Notes: generated from the sequence alone by a model not told the origin. 64,000 nucleotides of DNA from Pseudomonas viridiflava (GCF_003702045.1 NZ_RBTP01000012.1:496001-560000); one strand, 5' to 3'; counted from the stretch's first letter, positions 8,717-18,081 are shown. Translations and numbers: made by a program.

Positions 8717-10045
8717 TCATTCGCTCAGGTTGGGCACCTTGCGCGGGGCCATGAAGTACATCCAGATCAGTGCGATGAAGTACATCGCCGGGATCATGGT
8801 GAACAACACGTTGTAGTTGTTGTGGGTAGCGGTCAGCACTGCACCGACGATCTGGGTCATGAACATGCCGCCGATGGCGGCGCACATGCCGCCGAAGCCG
8901 AACACAGTGCTCATCATGTGCTTGGGCGTGTAGTCCATCACCAGACTCCAGATGTTGGCGGTCCAGGCCTGATGCGCACCGACGGCCAGCGAGATCGCCA
9001 GTACCGCCACCCATAAGCCGCTGGCGTTGGCGGCAAAGACCACGCTGCAGATGGTGATGGCGAAGATCAGCATCGACACCAGACGCGCTGTAGTGGCGCG
9101 TACACCCCGGCCAATCAGCCATGAAGACAGAATGCCTCCGCCGATGCTGCCGAAGTCTGCGGTCAGCCAGATCAGGATCAGCGGGATACCCATCTGGGTC
9201 ACGCTGATGCCCAGGTTGTATTGCTGATTGAGAAATGGCGGCAGCCAGTAGAGGTAGAACCAGAAGACAGGCGCGGTGATCGCATAGGCCAGCGCAAACG
9301 CCCAGGTGCCGCGCATTTTCAGAATGGCCGAGAACGGCATTTTGACCGGCTCAGGCTCGACTTCCTGGTTGATGTAATCCAGCTCGCTCTTGCTGACGGT
9401 AGGGTGTTCTTCCGGGTTGTAGTACTTCAGGCGCCACAAAATGACCCAGAGCAGGCCGAGCGAACCCATTGCCACGAATGCGGCTTGCCAGCCCCATACC
9501 GTGAGAATCAATGGCAGCAAGGCGGGCGTCAACATCGCACCGACGTTGGTTCCGGCATTGAAAATGCCGGTCGCCACGGCCCGTTCGCCAGCCGGGAACC
9601 AGAGGCGCGTGGTTTTTACGCAGGCCGGGTAGTTGGCCGCTTCGGTCAGGCCCAGAATGAACCGGCAGACCATGAAGCCGACCGCTGAAGTGGCCAGGCC
9701 GTGCGCACCGGTGGCCAGGCTCCACAGCAACACGGCGAGGAAGAATGCGCGCTTGACGCCGACCCTGTCGATGAACCGGCCTTGCAGCACGAAGCCCACC
9801 GCGTAGCCAACCTGAAACCAGAAATTGATGTTGGCGTAATCCATCGCCGTCCAGCTCATCTCCTTGGCAAGAATCGGCTGCATGACCCCCAGGGCTGCGC
9901 GGTCTATGTAGTTCAGCGTGGTGGCGAAGAACACCAGAGCGAGCATGCCCCAGCGAGTCTTGCCCACGGCGAGTGCGCCGCGAATCTTTTCGCCCATGCC
10001 CGCATGGGCGGCCTGGGCGACAGGGTTGGTCTGGGTATTGAGCAT
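8717..10045 (-). CDS. MFS transporter of the anion:cation symporter family, probably for quinate or shikimate
   Basis: A 442-residue, 12-helix MFS protein. The opening segment TTLNYIDRAALGVMQPIL is typical of the ACS family that includes glucarate, galactonate and hexuronate carriers, and GRFIDRVGVKRAFF is the loop 2-3 motif. It is divergent from quiC across a 598-bp region. That context suggests quinate, shikimate or dehydroshikimate as substrate. A partial match to the regulon motif (TAACCATCCGTTCC, 10053-10066) sits just upstream of its start. Confidence 0.85.
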   Translation of the reverse strand: MLNTQTNPVAQAAHAGMGEKIRGALAVGKTRWGMLALVFFATTLNYIDRAALGVMQPILAKEMSWTAMDYANINFWFQVGYAVGFVLQGRFIDRVGVKRAFFLAVLLWSLATGAHGLATSAVGFMVCRFILGLTEAANYPACVKTTRLWFPAGERAVATGIFNAGTNVGAMLTPALLPLILTVWGWQAAFVAMGSLGLLWVILWRLKYYNPEEHPTVSKSELDYINQEVEPEPVKMPFSAILKMRGTWAFALAYAITAPVFWFYLYWLPPFLNQQYNLGISVTQMGIPLILIWLTADFGSIGGGILSSWLIGRGVRATTARLVSMLIFAITICSVVFAANASGLWVAVLAISLAVGAHQAWTANIWSLVMDYTPKHMMSTVFGFGGMCAAIGGMFMTQIVGAVLTATHNNYNVLFTMIPAMYFIALIWMYFMAPRKVPNLSE

Positions 10046-10643
10046 GATGTTCTAACCATCCGTTCCAAGACTGCGCGGCAGGCGACAGTCGGACTGAGAA
10101 GTCCACTCGATTCAGGCGTTATGCATGTGCAGTCAAGCCGCTGATAGGCGAAAGCCGTTATCGCAGGGTTTCGCGATACGTTTTCAGGGCCGACAATTTA
10201 CAGGCTGTCGCTGACGAGTGCGCTGGATTGTTTCAGGAAACGAAGTGTCGGCTCGGTTTATTAGCCGAAGAGATTCTTCGAACCAGCCATTCTGAAAGCC
10301 GGAGGTGCGAGCTGGAGAGTGGGACGAGAAGGGTGCACATGAGCAATGTTCCTGTTGTTTGAATTGTTATGGTTGCTGCTGATGAAACGCCGATCGAACC
10401 GCTTGACGGCGATGCAAGGTGAGGCAGATGTTGGGCACTGCATCACCCAGCGTCAATCGAGTAATACGGCTTTTGTTCGATAATCGAACGTAAAACTAAC
10501 CAGTTCGTACACTTTTTATTGCCGTCGTATTTTGACAGGCAAATACTTGGCTCGCACCACTGAATAAGGCCGAGAAAGGCCGTGAATGCGGTGCTGTCCA
10601 GTCACGATCCGTCAGGGGTTGTGTTCATTCAGGAGCTAAAAGC
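10046..10643. other. 598-bp intergenic region between divergent MFS and quiC genes
   Basis: No convincing gene: the short minus frame at 10261-10446 has no family character and no ribosome site. The right half holds the regulon motif (site B) and a TTGACA hexamer at 10532-10537 that could be the -35 of quiC, with GAATAA further downstream as a weak -10 candidate. The left half shows only weak motif fragments (10053, 10278). Confidence 0.6.
10475..10517 (+). promoter_or_regulatory. Operator-like motif, site B upstream of quiC
   Basis: Begins with the near-perfect palindrome GTTCGATAATCGAAC (10475-10489) and continues to TAACCAGTTCGTACACTTTT (10497-10516). Both blocks are shared with site A, and the second with site C. 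A TTGACA follows 15 bases downstream, so a bound repressor could block the quiC promoter. Confidence 0.6.
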
Positions 10644-12551
10644 ATGCAGCGTTCAATTGCCACCGTTTCCTTGAGCGGTACTCTGCCCGAAAAGCTCGAA
10701 GCCATCGCCGCAGCCGGCTTTGATGGCGTCGAGATTTTCGAAAACGATCTTCTGTACTACGACGGCAGCCCACGTAACGTTCGGCAGATGTGTGCCGACC
10801 TGGGCATCGCCATCACTCTTTTCCAGCCGTTCCGCGACTTCGAAGGCTGCCGCCGTGATCGCTTGCAGCGCAACGTTGACCGTGCCGAACGCAAATTCGA
10901 CCTGATGCAGGAACTCGGTACTGACCTGGTATTGGTTTGCAGCAATGCGTCCGCCGATTCGGTGGGTGACGAGAACATCCTGCTCGATGACTTGAGCCTG
11001 TTGGCCGAGCACGCCGGCGCACGCGGTCTGCGCGTCGGCTATGAGGCCCTTGCGTGGGGGCGTCATGTGAACACCTGGCAGCAGGTCTGGAACCTGGTGC
11101 GTCAGGTGGATCATCCGGCGCTCGGTGTCTTGCTCGACAGCTTCCACACCTTGTCGCTCAAGGGGGATCCGAGCGCGATTGCGCAGATTCCGGGCGACAA
11201 GATTTTCTTTGTGCAAATGGCCGATGCACCGATTCTGGCGATGGACGTGCTGGAGTGGAGCCGCCACTTCCGCTGCTTCCCGGGTCAGGGCGAGTTCGAT
11301 CTGGCGGGTTTTCTAGCGCCGATCCTGCGCACGGGATACACCGGTCCACTGTCGCTGGAAGTTTTCAACGACGGTTTTCGCGCCGCGCCGACACGCGCCA
11401 ATGCCGCCGACGGTTTGCGATCGCTGCTGTACCTGGAAGAAAAGACCCGCCGGTTGCTGGCCAGCGAAGCTGATGCGAACGTTCCGGACATCTTGTTCAG
11501 CCCGCCACCGGCCAGTACGTACAACGGTGTCGAGTTTCTTGAGTTTGCTGTCGATGAAAGCCATGGCGCGCGCTTGTCCGGATGGCTACAGCGACTGGGC
11601 TTTGCCAAGCTGGGCCAGCACCGCTCCAAAGCGGTCAGTCTGTTGGGGCAGGGCGATATCAGGATTGTGCTCAACGCCGAGCCCTATTCCTTCGCCCACA
11701 GCTTCTTCGAGTCCCACGGACCGTCGCTGTGTGCGACCGCCCTGCGAGTCGATGACGGCCATCAGGCGCTGGAACGTGCGCGAGCGTTCAAAGGGCAACC
11801 CTATCGCGGGCTGGTCGGCCCCAATGAACGCGAGATTCCATCGGTACGTGCGCCCGACGGCAGTCTGATCTATCTGGTCGACAATGCTGCCCCAGGCGAC
11901 TCGATCTACGACAGTGACTTCGTCATCGACCCTGAGGCGGCCAGTAAAGGCGGCCTGCAACGCATCGACCACATGGCGATGGCGCTGCCGGCCGACAGCC
12001 TGGACAGCTGGGTGCTGTTCTACAAGAGCATTCTGGATTTTGAAGCCGACGATGAGGTCGTGCTGCCGGACCCTTACGGGCTGGTCAAGAGCCGCGCATT
12101 GCGCAGCCGTTGCAGCACCGTGCGCCTGCCGCTGAACATCTCGGAAAACCGCAATACGGCGATCTCACACGCGTTGTCGAGCTATCGCGGCTCGGGTGTG
12201 CATCACATTGCATTCTCGTGTGAAGACATTTTTGCCGAGGTCAGTCGCGCCAAGGAGGCGGGCGTGCCGCTGCTGGACATTCCACTTAATTATTACGACG
12301 ATTTGGCGGCGCGCTTCGATTTCGACGACGAGTTCCTCAGCGAACTGGCGTACTACAACGTGTTGTATGACCGCGATGCGCAAGGCGGCGAGCTGTTTCA
12401 CGTCTACACCGACGCGTTCGACGGGCGCTTTTTCTTCGAGATTCTGCAGCGCAAGAACGGCTATGTCGGGTATGGCGCGGCCAATGTTGCAGTGCGTCTG
12501 GCCGCAATGGCCAAGGCGCGCAGCGTCGCGGTGCGGCAGGCGCGGCTGTAA
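10644..12551 (+). CDS. quiC: 3-Dehydroshikimate dehydratase fused to an HPPD-like domain
   Basis: A 635-residue QuiC1-type enzyme that dehydrates 3-dehydroshikimate to protocatechuate, feeding the pca operon. The N-terminal TIM-barrel domain (about 1-275) keeps the four metal ligands of this family: Glu134 (GYEAL), Asp165 (LLDSFHT), Gln191 (FVQMADAP) and Glu239 (SLEVFND). The C-terminal half is a 4-hydroxyphenylpyruvate dioxygenase-like vicinal-oxygen-chelate module with candidate ligands in IDHMAMA, GVHHIAFS and FFFEILQR. A CAGGAGCTAAAAGC ribosome site precedes ATG 10644. Site B lies about 130 bp upstream. Confidence 0.95.
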   Translation: MQRSIATVSLSGTLPEKLEAIAAAGFDGVEIFENDLLYYDGSPRNVRQMCADLGIAITLFQPFRDFEGCRRDRLQRNVDRAERKFDLMQELGTDLVLVCSNASADSVGDENILLDDLSLLAEHAGARGLRVGYEALAWGRHVNTWQQVWNLVRQVDHPALGVLLDSFHTLSLKGDPSAIAQIPGDKIFFVQMADAPILAMDVLEWSRHFRCFPGQGEFDLAGFLAPILRTGYTGPLSLEVFNDGFRAAPTRANAADGLRSLLYLEEKTRRLLASEADANVPDILFSPPPASTYNGVEFLEFAVDESHGARLSGWLQRLGFAKLGQHRSKAVSLLGQGDIRIVLNAEPYSFAHSFFESHGPSLCATALRVDDGHQALERARAFKGQPYRGLVGPNEREIPSVRAPDGSLIYLVDNAAPGDSIYDSDFVIDPEAASKGGLQRIDHMAMALPADSLDSWVLFYKSILDFEADDEVVLPDPYGLVKSRALRSRCSTVRLPLNISENRNTAISHALSSYRGSGVHHIAFSCEDIFAEVSRAKEAGVPLLDIPLNYYDDLAARFDFDDEFLSELAYYNVLYDRDAQGGELFHVYTDAFDGRFFFEILQRKNGYVGYGAANVAVRLAAMAKARSVAVRQARL

Positions 12552-12661
12552 GCCTTTGCCTGATCTGGCAGGTCGCTGCGAGCACTCAAGGTGCCACGCA
12601 GCTTCCCTGCCTTGGCGGTCGGCGGCATACTCCGCGTACTACCCGTGGTCATGAGCCAACA

Positions 12662-13333
12662 ATGAAAACAACTGACGACTCCGTTGCCCTCGAATCTGTC
12701 CCGTCGCTGCTCAAGGGCCGCAAGAACAACCCTGAAAAGACCCGCGAAGACATTCTGCAGGCCGCGGTGGCCGAGTTCGTTGCCCACGGACTGTCGGGCG
12801 CACGCGTCGACGCCATTGCCGAGCGCACCAAGACCTCCAAGCGGATGATCTATTACTACTTCGGCAGCAAGGAGCAGTTGTACGTCGAGGTGCTGGAAAA
12901 ACTCTATGGCGCGATCCGCAACACTGAAAGCGAGCTGAATCTGGGTGAACTGGAGCCAGTTGAGGCGATTCATCGGGTCGTTGAGTTCACCTTCGACCAC
13001 CACGACAACAACGTCGATTTCGTGCGCATCGTGTGCATCGAAAACATTCACAACGGCGAAAACGTCAAGCAGTCCGACACCATTCAGGCCAAAAGCCAGA
13101 ACATCATCCGGGCGCTGGAAGGCATCTTGCGTCGGGGCGAAGAAAGCGGAGCATTTCGCACAGGCGTACATCCCATCGACCTGCACCTGATGATCAGCTC
13201 GTTCTGTTTCTATCGCATCTCAAACCGCCACACCTTCAGCGAGATCTTCCAGATCGAGTTATGGAGCGAGGAGGTCAAACAGCGTCACAAAGCGATGATC
13301 TGCGACGCTGTGCTGCGCTACCTGAAAGCCTGA
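12662..13333 (+). CDS. TetR-family transcriptional regulator, candidate quinate/shikimate regulator
   Basis: A 223-residue TetR/AcrR repressor: HTH at about residues 27-72 (ILQAAVAEFVAHG...SKRMIYYYFGSKEQLY) and an all-helical ligand domain behind it. It follows quiC by 110 bp and converges with the quinate/shikimate dehydrogenase, so regulation of this cluster by quinate, shikimate or protocatechuate is likely. The three operator-like motifs around it are its probable targets. No copy of the motif is evident directly upstream of this gene. Confidence 0.88.
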   Translation: MKTTDDSVALESVPSLLKGRKNNPEKTREDILQAAVAEFVAHGLSGARVDAIAERTKTSKRMIYYYFGSKEQLYVEVLEKLYGAIRNTESELNLGELEPVEAIHRVVEFTFDHHDNNVDFVRIVCIENIHNGENVKQSDTIQAKSQNIIRALEGILRRGEESGAFRTGVHPIDLHLMISSFCFYRISNRHTFSEIFQIELWSEEVKQRHKAMICDAVLRYLKA

Positions 13334-13336
13334 CGA

Positions 13337-14191
13337 CTAAAGGCTGTGAAAGTGCTGCATCATGCGTTCGGCATCCGCTGACCGGCCGCTGAACAGCTCG
13401 AAAGCTTTCACGGCTTGAAACACCGCCATCGTGGTGCCATCCAGGGTGCGGCATCCCAGCGAGCGGGCATGTTTCAACAGCTCGGTCTCCAATGGAAAAT
13501 AAATGATTTCCGCGACCCACTGTGCTGCGCGCAGCAACTCCACCGGTAATGGCGTGCCAGGCAGTTTGGCCATGCCGACCGGTGTGGTGTTGACCACGCC
13601 ATCGGCTTCGGCCATTGCAGCAGACAGATTCACACCGACCTGTGCGCGGCCAGCGCCGAAATGGGCGTTGAGGTTTTCCACCAGGCCTTGGCCGCGTTGC
13701 AGATCCACCTCAAATACGCTCAGACGCCCCACGCCTGCGCTCAACAGCGCGTAGGCCACCGCTGCTCCGGCGCCGCCTGCACCCATTTGCACGACGTGCT
13801 GGCGGGGCGCCTTGTCCAGGCCTCGCTTGAAGCCTTCGGCAAAGCCAAGGCAGTCGGTGTTGTGGCCGGTGCTTTTACCGTCTTTGAACACCACGGTATT
13901 GACCGCGCCAATACCGCGAGCCTCTTCGGACAGCTCGTCCAGCAGCGGGATCACCGCCTGCTTGCAGGGAAACGTGATGTTCAGGCCGGTGAAGCCACAG
14001 TCGCGGGCACCTTCAAGAAGCCGGGGGAGGGCGCTGATGTCCAGCTTGAGCGCATCAAGGTCGATCAGGCGATATAGGTAGCGCATACCCTGTGCGTCGC
14101 CTTCGTGCTCATGCAGTGCCGGGGTGCGGGAGGCCTGAATGCCTGAGCCGATCAGGCCGGCGAGGACGGAGGGATGTTCTGCTTGACTCAT
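13337..14191 (-). CDS. Quinate/shikimate dehydrogenase (catabolic AroE paralogue)
   Basis: A 284-residue shikimate-dehydrogenase fold enzyme. The substrate motif reads SRTPALHEHEG, i.e. Ser-X-Thr as in the NAD-dependent quinate/shikimate dehydrogenase of Corynebacterium, rather than the Ser-X-Ser of biosynthetic AroE. NITFPCKQAV and NTDCLGF carry the catalytic Lys and Asp. The nucleotide loop is MGAGGAGAAVAY followed by an acidic FEVD, which favours NAD over NADP. It probably oxidises quinate and shikimate to 3-dehydroquinate and 3-dehydroshikimate. It is convergent with the TetR gene, with 3 bp between them. Confidence 0.88.
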   Translation of the reverse strand: MSQAEHPSVLAGLIGSGIQASRTPALHEHEGDAQGMRYLYRLIDLDALKLDISALPRLLEGARDCGFTGLNITFPCKQAVIPLLDELSEEARGIGAVNTVVFKDGKSTGHNTDCLGFAEGFKRGLDKAPRQHVVQMGAGGAGAAVAYALLSAGVGRLSVFEVDLQRGQGLVENLNAHFGAGRAQVGVNLSAAMAEADGVVNTTPVGMAKLPGTPLPVELLRAAQWVAEIIYFPLETELLKHARSLGCRTLDGTTMAVFQAVKAFELFSGRSADAERMMQHFHSL

Positions 14192-14242
14192 GACGGTCGA
14201 TCTCTTGTTTTTGTCGTGCCACCCGGTTGCGGGTAGGTTTCG

Positions 14243-14285
14243 AAAAAATGTACCAGATGGTTAATAGTGACGCAGTGTTCGAACG
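14243..14285 (-). promoter_or_regulatory. Operator-like motif, site C upstream of quinate/shikimate dehydrogenase
   Basis: On the minus strand this reads CGTTCGAAC, a gap of 13, then TTAACCATCTGGTACATTTT. It aligns with sites A and B at both blocks. It is 52 bp upstream of the dehydrogenase start, a normal position for promoter or operator. Confidence 0.5.
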
Positions 14286-14380
14286 ATTGCCATGCGTTGA
14301 TTCTGTGCGGTGATCGCCCCGATCAGGGATAATGCCCGGCCAGCCGCTCCCGGCCATTTCAAGAGATGACGAGTTCACGC

Positions 14381-15271
14381 ATGTCCGAGTCCGTTTTCCG
14401 CGCCGCCCATCAACAAGCCAGCACGCTGTACTTGCCCGCAGGCCCCTGGACGACCGTGCTGGACTGCCTGTGCGCGAAGTTCTCCGCCATCAGCCGCGAA
14501 GAGTGGCTGGACCGTATCGCGCGCGGTCGGGTGCTGAACGCTGACGGCCAAGCCATTACGGCTGATCTGGCGTACCGCGAAGGTTTGAAGATCCATTATT
14601 TTCGTGAAGTGCCCAACGAGACACCAATTCCGGTCGTGGAAACGATTCTGTATGCCGACGAACACCTGGTGGTCGCCGACAAGCCGCATTTTCTGCCGGT
14701 CACGCCCGCAGGCGAGTACGTCGAGCACACCTTGCTGCGCCGCTTGATCCATCGTCTCGACAACCCGGATCTGGTGCCGCTGCACCGCATTGATCGCCAC
14801 ACCGCCGGGCTGGTGCTGTTTTCGGCCAACAGGCAGACCCGTTCGGCATACCAGACGTTGTTTCCCACGCGGCGTATCGACAAGGTTTACGAGGCCATTG
14901 CGCCCGCGTTGCCGTCGTTGGTGTTTCCGCGGTTGCATGAGAGTCGGCTGGTCGATGGCGAGCCGTTCTTTCGCATGCAGGAAGCTTCAGGCCCTACCAA
15001 CACCCAGACCCGCATCGAAGTGCTAGAACGTAATGACTCGCTCTGGCGATACGGGCTGTACCCGGTCACCGGCAAGAAGCATCAGTTGCGCGTCCACATG
15101 GCGGCGCTGGGCGCTGCGATCTGCAACGATCCTTTCTATCCGCACGTGATCAGCGACGCGGTAGACGACTATCGGCAGCCGCTCAAGCTGCTGGCCAAGG
15201 CACTGCGATTCGACGATCCGCTCAGCGGTGATCCGCGTGAGTTTCACACCCAGCTGCAGCTCGACTGGTAA
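14381..15271 (+). CDS. RluA-family RNA pseudouridine synthase
   Basis: A 296-residue RluA-type pseudouridine synthase that isomerises uridine in rRNA or tRNA. An N-terminal S4-like region (about 20-65) precedes the catalytic core. The catalytic Asp is in LHRIDRHTAGLVLFS, the equivalent of the family HRLDxxTSG, and KKHQLRVHMAALG is the C-terminal signature. The exact target site is not predictable. ATG 14366 would add five residues; 14381 is chosen because the conserved part follows it closely and GACGAG is suitably spaced. Confidence 0.88.
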   Translation: MSESVFRAAHQQASTLYLPAGPWTTVLDCLCAKFSAISREEWLDRIARGRVLNADGQAITADLAYREGLKIHYFREVPNETPIPVVETILYADEHLVVADKPHFLPVTPAGEYVEHTLLRRLIHRLDNPDLVPLHRIDRHTAGLVLFSANRQTRSAYQTLFPTRRIDKVYEAIAPALPSLVFPRLHESRLVDGEPFFRMQEASGPTNTQTRIEVLERNDSLWRYGLYPVTGKKHQLRVHMAALGAAICNDPFYPHVISDAVDDYRQPLKLLAKALRFDDPLSGDPREFHTQLQLDW

Positions 15272-15290
15272 CGGGGAAAAAACGGCAGGC

Positions 15291-15319
15291 AAAAAAAACC
15301 CGCACTCGGCGGGTTTTTT
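15291..15319. terminator. Bidirectional rho-independent terminator
   Basis: A-run, then CCCGC-ACTC-GGCGGG stem-loop, then TTTTTT. It lies between the convergent pseudouridine synthase and lipoprotein genes. Confidence 0.9.
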
Positions 15320-15343
15320 CACATCAGTCACGTCTCGCGCGGA

Positions 15344-15568
15344 TCACAGATCCTTAACGGTACGTACCTGATCCTTGTTGATGCGAGTCTGCTTGCCATC
15401 AAGCTGCTTGAACTCGTAGAAGCCGGAGTCTTCATCGTACTTCGGAGTGTCGACAGCCTGGATTTCACGACCATCATTCAGAGTGATCACAGTGGGCGAT
15501 GCGCAGCCAGCCAGTGTGGCGATGCCCAGTGCAAGCAGAAAGGCAGCGGGAAGGGTCCGTTGTTTCAT
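15344..15568 (-). CDS. YgdI/YgdR-family small lipoprotein
   Basis: A 74-residue lipoprotein: signal peptide with lipobox IATLAGC (Cys22) and an SH3-like YgdI/YgdR domain (VITLNDGREIQAVDTPKYDEDSGFYEF...). Function of the family is unknown. GGAGACACAGTA precedes the start at 15568. A clear paralogue with the same length lies at 32105-32329. Confidence 0.9.
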   Translation of the reverse strand: MKQRTLPAAFLLALGIATLAGCASPTVITLNDGREIQAVDTPKYDEDSGFYEFKQLDGKQTRINKDQVRTVKDL

Positions 15569-15641
15569 TACTGTGTCTCCAGATGGATTCTTGATTAACT
15601 GACCGTAAGACGTATACACCCGCTGCAAGTTCAATGAACAG

Positions 15642-16250
15642 TCAATTGCGTCGGGTGTCATCTATCCCGGCCAGTAGACAGGGTGTGTTCAGGTTGGCCA
15701 GCCTTGGGTCACCGGCATTCAGTTGCAATGCCACTGGCTTCAAGGGTTCCAGTGCCCGCCTTGGGCTGCGTTCGCCCTTCTGCCATGCGGCTTCCAGCGT
15801 CGCAGCGTGAGCGGTGGGGATGATACATAAAAGTGGCTGCCAATGTTCGCCTTCACGCACCATGACCGGGTTATCCGGGTGTTTGTCTGCCATTTCTCGC
15901 AAGGCATGCAGCAGCGATTTATCGATCAATGGCGCATCGCAGGGCATTACCAGCAGCGCGGGGTGGCGAGCCAGCGGCAGGGCGGCGCGAATCCCGGCCA
16001 GGGGGCCATTGAAGTCAGTGTCACTGTCCTGAACCAGTCGATCGGCGAAGACGGCGTACTGCTCAAGGTTGCGATTGCAGGAGATGATCAGGTCGTCGGT
16101 CAGTGGGCGTGCCAGGCGATGCAAGTGCTGGATCATCGGCTCGCCGCGCCATTCGACCAGTCCCTTGTCGCGTCCGCCCATGCGCTGTCCACGTCCCCCC
16201 GCAAGCAGCAGGATCGAACAGGGTGGCAGTGTGTCAGGGGTATTCATCAT
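15642..16250 (-). CDS. mobA: Molybdenum cofactor guanylyltransferase MobA
   Basis: A 202-residue nucleotidyltransferase that attaches GMP to Mo-molybdopterin. The GTP-binding signature [18 protein letters not shown] is near the N terminus (about residues 14-32), and [10 protein letters not shown] provides the metal-binding region. Two tandem ATGs (16250, 16247) are possible starts. It is divergent from moaB across 73 bp, consistent with a Moco gene cluster. Confidence 0.93.
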   Translation of the reverse strand: MMNTPDTLPPCSILLLAGGRGQRMGGRDKGLVEWRGEPMIQHLHRLARPLTDDLIISCNRNLEQYAVFADRLVQDSDTDFNGPLAGIRAALPLARHPALLVMPCDAPLIDKSLLHALREMADKHPDNPVMVREGEHWQPLLCIIPTAHAATLEAAWQKGERSPRRALEPLKPVALQLNAGDPRLANLNTPCLLAGIDDTRRN

Positions 16251-16323
16251 CGACTCGGCGGGCGGCGAAAAGGAGTGCTGTGATATAACACCGGCCTGTT
16301 CCCTTAACAACCGGATCGAGGCC

Positions 16324-16863
16324 ATGAAAGCCAAGGCTGACACACCCTTTGTACCCCTGAATATCGCTGTGCTGACTGTCAGCGACACCCGCACCCACGA
16401 AACCGATACGTCTGGCCAGATGTTCGTCGATCGCCTGACCGACGCCGGTCATGGTCTGATCGAACGCGTCCTGCTCAAGGACGACCTTTACAAGATTCGC
16501 GCTCAGGTCGCGACCTGGATCGCCGATGAGCAGGTTCAAGTGGTACTGATCACCGGCGGCACCGGCTTTACCGGCCGCGACAGCACACCCGAAGCCGTGG
16601 CGTGCCTGCTGGACAAGCAGGTCGATGGGTTTGGCGAGCTATTCCGGCAGATTTCGGTGCCGGACATCGGCACCTCGACCATCCAGTCTCGCGCGTTGGC
16701 CGGCCTGTCCAATGGCACGCTTGTCTGCTGCCTGCCCGGCTCCACCAATGCCGTGCGTACCGCTTGGGACGGGATTCTGGCCCAGCAACTGGATTCGCGT
16801 TTCCGGCCCTGTAATTTTGTGCCGCACCTCAAGCAGGCCGAGCCCTGCGCGACCCGTGGTTGA
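16324..16863 (+). CDS. moaB: Molybdopterin adenylyltransferase-like protein MoaB
   Basis: A 179-residue MoaB/MogA-fold protein. [15 protein letters not shown] and the pterin-binding [16 protein letters not shown] block are diagnostic. It acts in the adenylylation/activation branch of molybdenum cofactor synthesis. ATG 16324 follows the MobA divergent region; the much longer frame upstream from 16069 is antisense to mobA and is not used. moeA starts 6 bp after its stop. Confidence 0.93.
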   Translation: MKAKADTPFVPLNIAVLTVSDTRTHETDTSGQMFVDRLTDAGHGLIERVLLKDDLYKIRAQVATWIADEQVQVVLITGGTGFTGRDSTPEAVACLLDKQVDGFGELFRQISVPDIGTSTIQSRALAGLSNGTLVCCLPGSTNAVRTAWDGILAQQLDSRFRPCNFVPHLKQAEPCATRG

Positions 16864-16869
16864 TCGGCG

Positions 16870-18081
16870 ATGAGTGCTGAACCCAAGGCCTTGTTGCCTG
16901 TTGAAGACGCCATCGCACGGTTGCTGGCGATGGCCGAAGCCGCGCCCATCCAAAACCGTGAACGCGTGGCACTGGCGGATGCCGAGGGGCGTGTGCTGGC
17001 GACGGACATGGTGTCCTCGCTGGACCTGCCGCCCTGGCCCAACAGCGCAATGGACGGTTATGCCATGCGCGCAGAGGACGGGCAGGGTAAGCCGCTGCCG
17101 GTCAGCCAACGCATCTTTGCCGGGCAAGCGCCCGAGCCGCTGGCGGTGGGAACCTGCGCCCGCATCTTTACCGGTGCGCCGGTTCCCGAGGGTGCCGATT
17201 GCGTGGAGATGCAGGAAAACGCCGAGGTGCTGGACGATCAGCGTGTGCGTTTCACAGAGTCGTTGAAGGTGGGGCAGAACATTCGGCCCCAAGGTCAGGA
17301 AACGCGGATTGGCGACACCGTACTGGCGGCCGGAACCCGACTGGGGCCTATCGAGCTGGGACTGGCCGCCTCATTGGGCTTTGCCGAGCTTGAGGTGATC
17401 CGCCGTGTGCGGGTTGCAGTGCTTTCTACGGGTGACGAATTGATCGAGCCGGGCCAGCCGCTTGGACCGGGACAGATCTATAACAGCAATCGCGTGCTGT
17501 TGTGCAGTTGGTTGAGACGCCTGCAATGCGACGTGATTGACGCAGGGATCCTGCCGGACGACCTTGCTCAGACGCGCGCTGCACTGACGAGCCTGCACGG
17601 GGTCGATCTGATTCTGTCCACTGGCGGCGTGTCGGTGGGCGAGGCAGATTTTCTGGGTCACGCACTGCGCGAAGAGGGTGAGCTGACGCTCTGGAAACTG
17701 GCGATCAAGCCAGGCAAGCCGTTGACGTTCGGGCATTTTCGCGGCGTGCCGGTGATCGGTCTGCCGGGTAATCCGGCGTCGACCCTGGTGACCTTTGCGT
17801 TGCTGGCACGTGCCTATCTGCTGCGCCGCCAAGGCGTGCTCGACGTCACGCCCTTGAAGTTTCCTGTGCCTGCGGGCTTCGCCTGGACCCGCCCAGGCAA
17901 CCGTCGCGAATACTTGCGCGGACGTTTGGAGCAGGGCAGGGCCGTTCCCTATCGCAATCAGAGTTCCGGCGTGTTGCGCAGCGCCGCCTGGGCCGATGGC
18001 CTGATCGAGGTGCGTGAGGGGGCCACGGTTGCAGAAGGCGACTGGGTCAACTTCATTCCTTTGAGCGAGGTCATGGGCTGA
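16870..18081 (+). CDS. moeA: Molybdopterin molybdenumtransferase MoeA
   Basis: A 403-residue MoeA that inserts molybdate into adenylylated molybdopterin. Hallmarks: [17 protein letters not shown] (about residues 55-71), the [16 protein letters not shown] segment, [12 protein letters not shown], and [12 protein letters not shown] within the MoaB-like domain, then the C-terminal beta domain. Full length. It is cotranscribed with moaB. Confidence 0.95.
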   Translation: MSAEPKALLPVEDAIARLLAMAEAAPIQNRERVALADAEGRVLATDMVSSLDLPPWPNSAMDGYAMRAEDGQGKPLPVSQRIFAGQAPEPLAVGTCARIFTGAPVPEGADCVEMQENAEVLDDQRVRFTESLKVGQNIRPQGQETRIGDTVLAAGTRLGPIELGLAASLGFAELEVIRRVRVAVLSTGDELIEPGQPLGPGQIYNSNRVLLCSWLRRLQCDVIDAGILPDDLAQTRAALTSLHGVDLILSTGGVSVGEADFLGHALREEGELTLWKLAIKPGKPLTFGHFRGVPVIGLPGNPASTLVTFALLARAYLLRRQGVLDVTPLKFPVPAGFAWTRPGNRREYLRGRLEQGRAVPYRNQSSGVLRSAAWADGLIEVREGATVAEGDWVNFIPLSEVMG

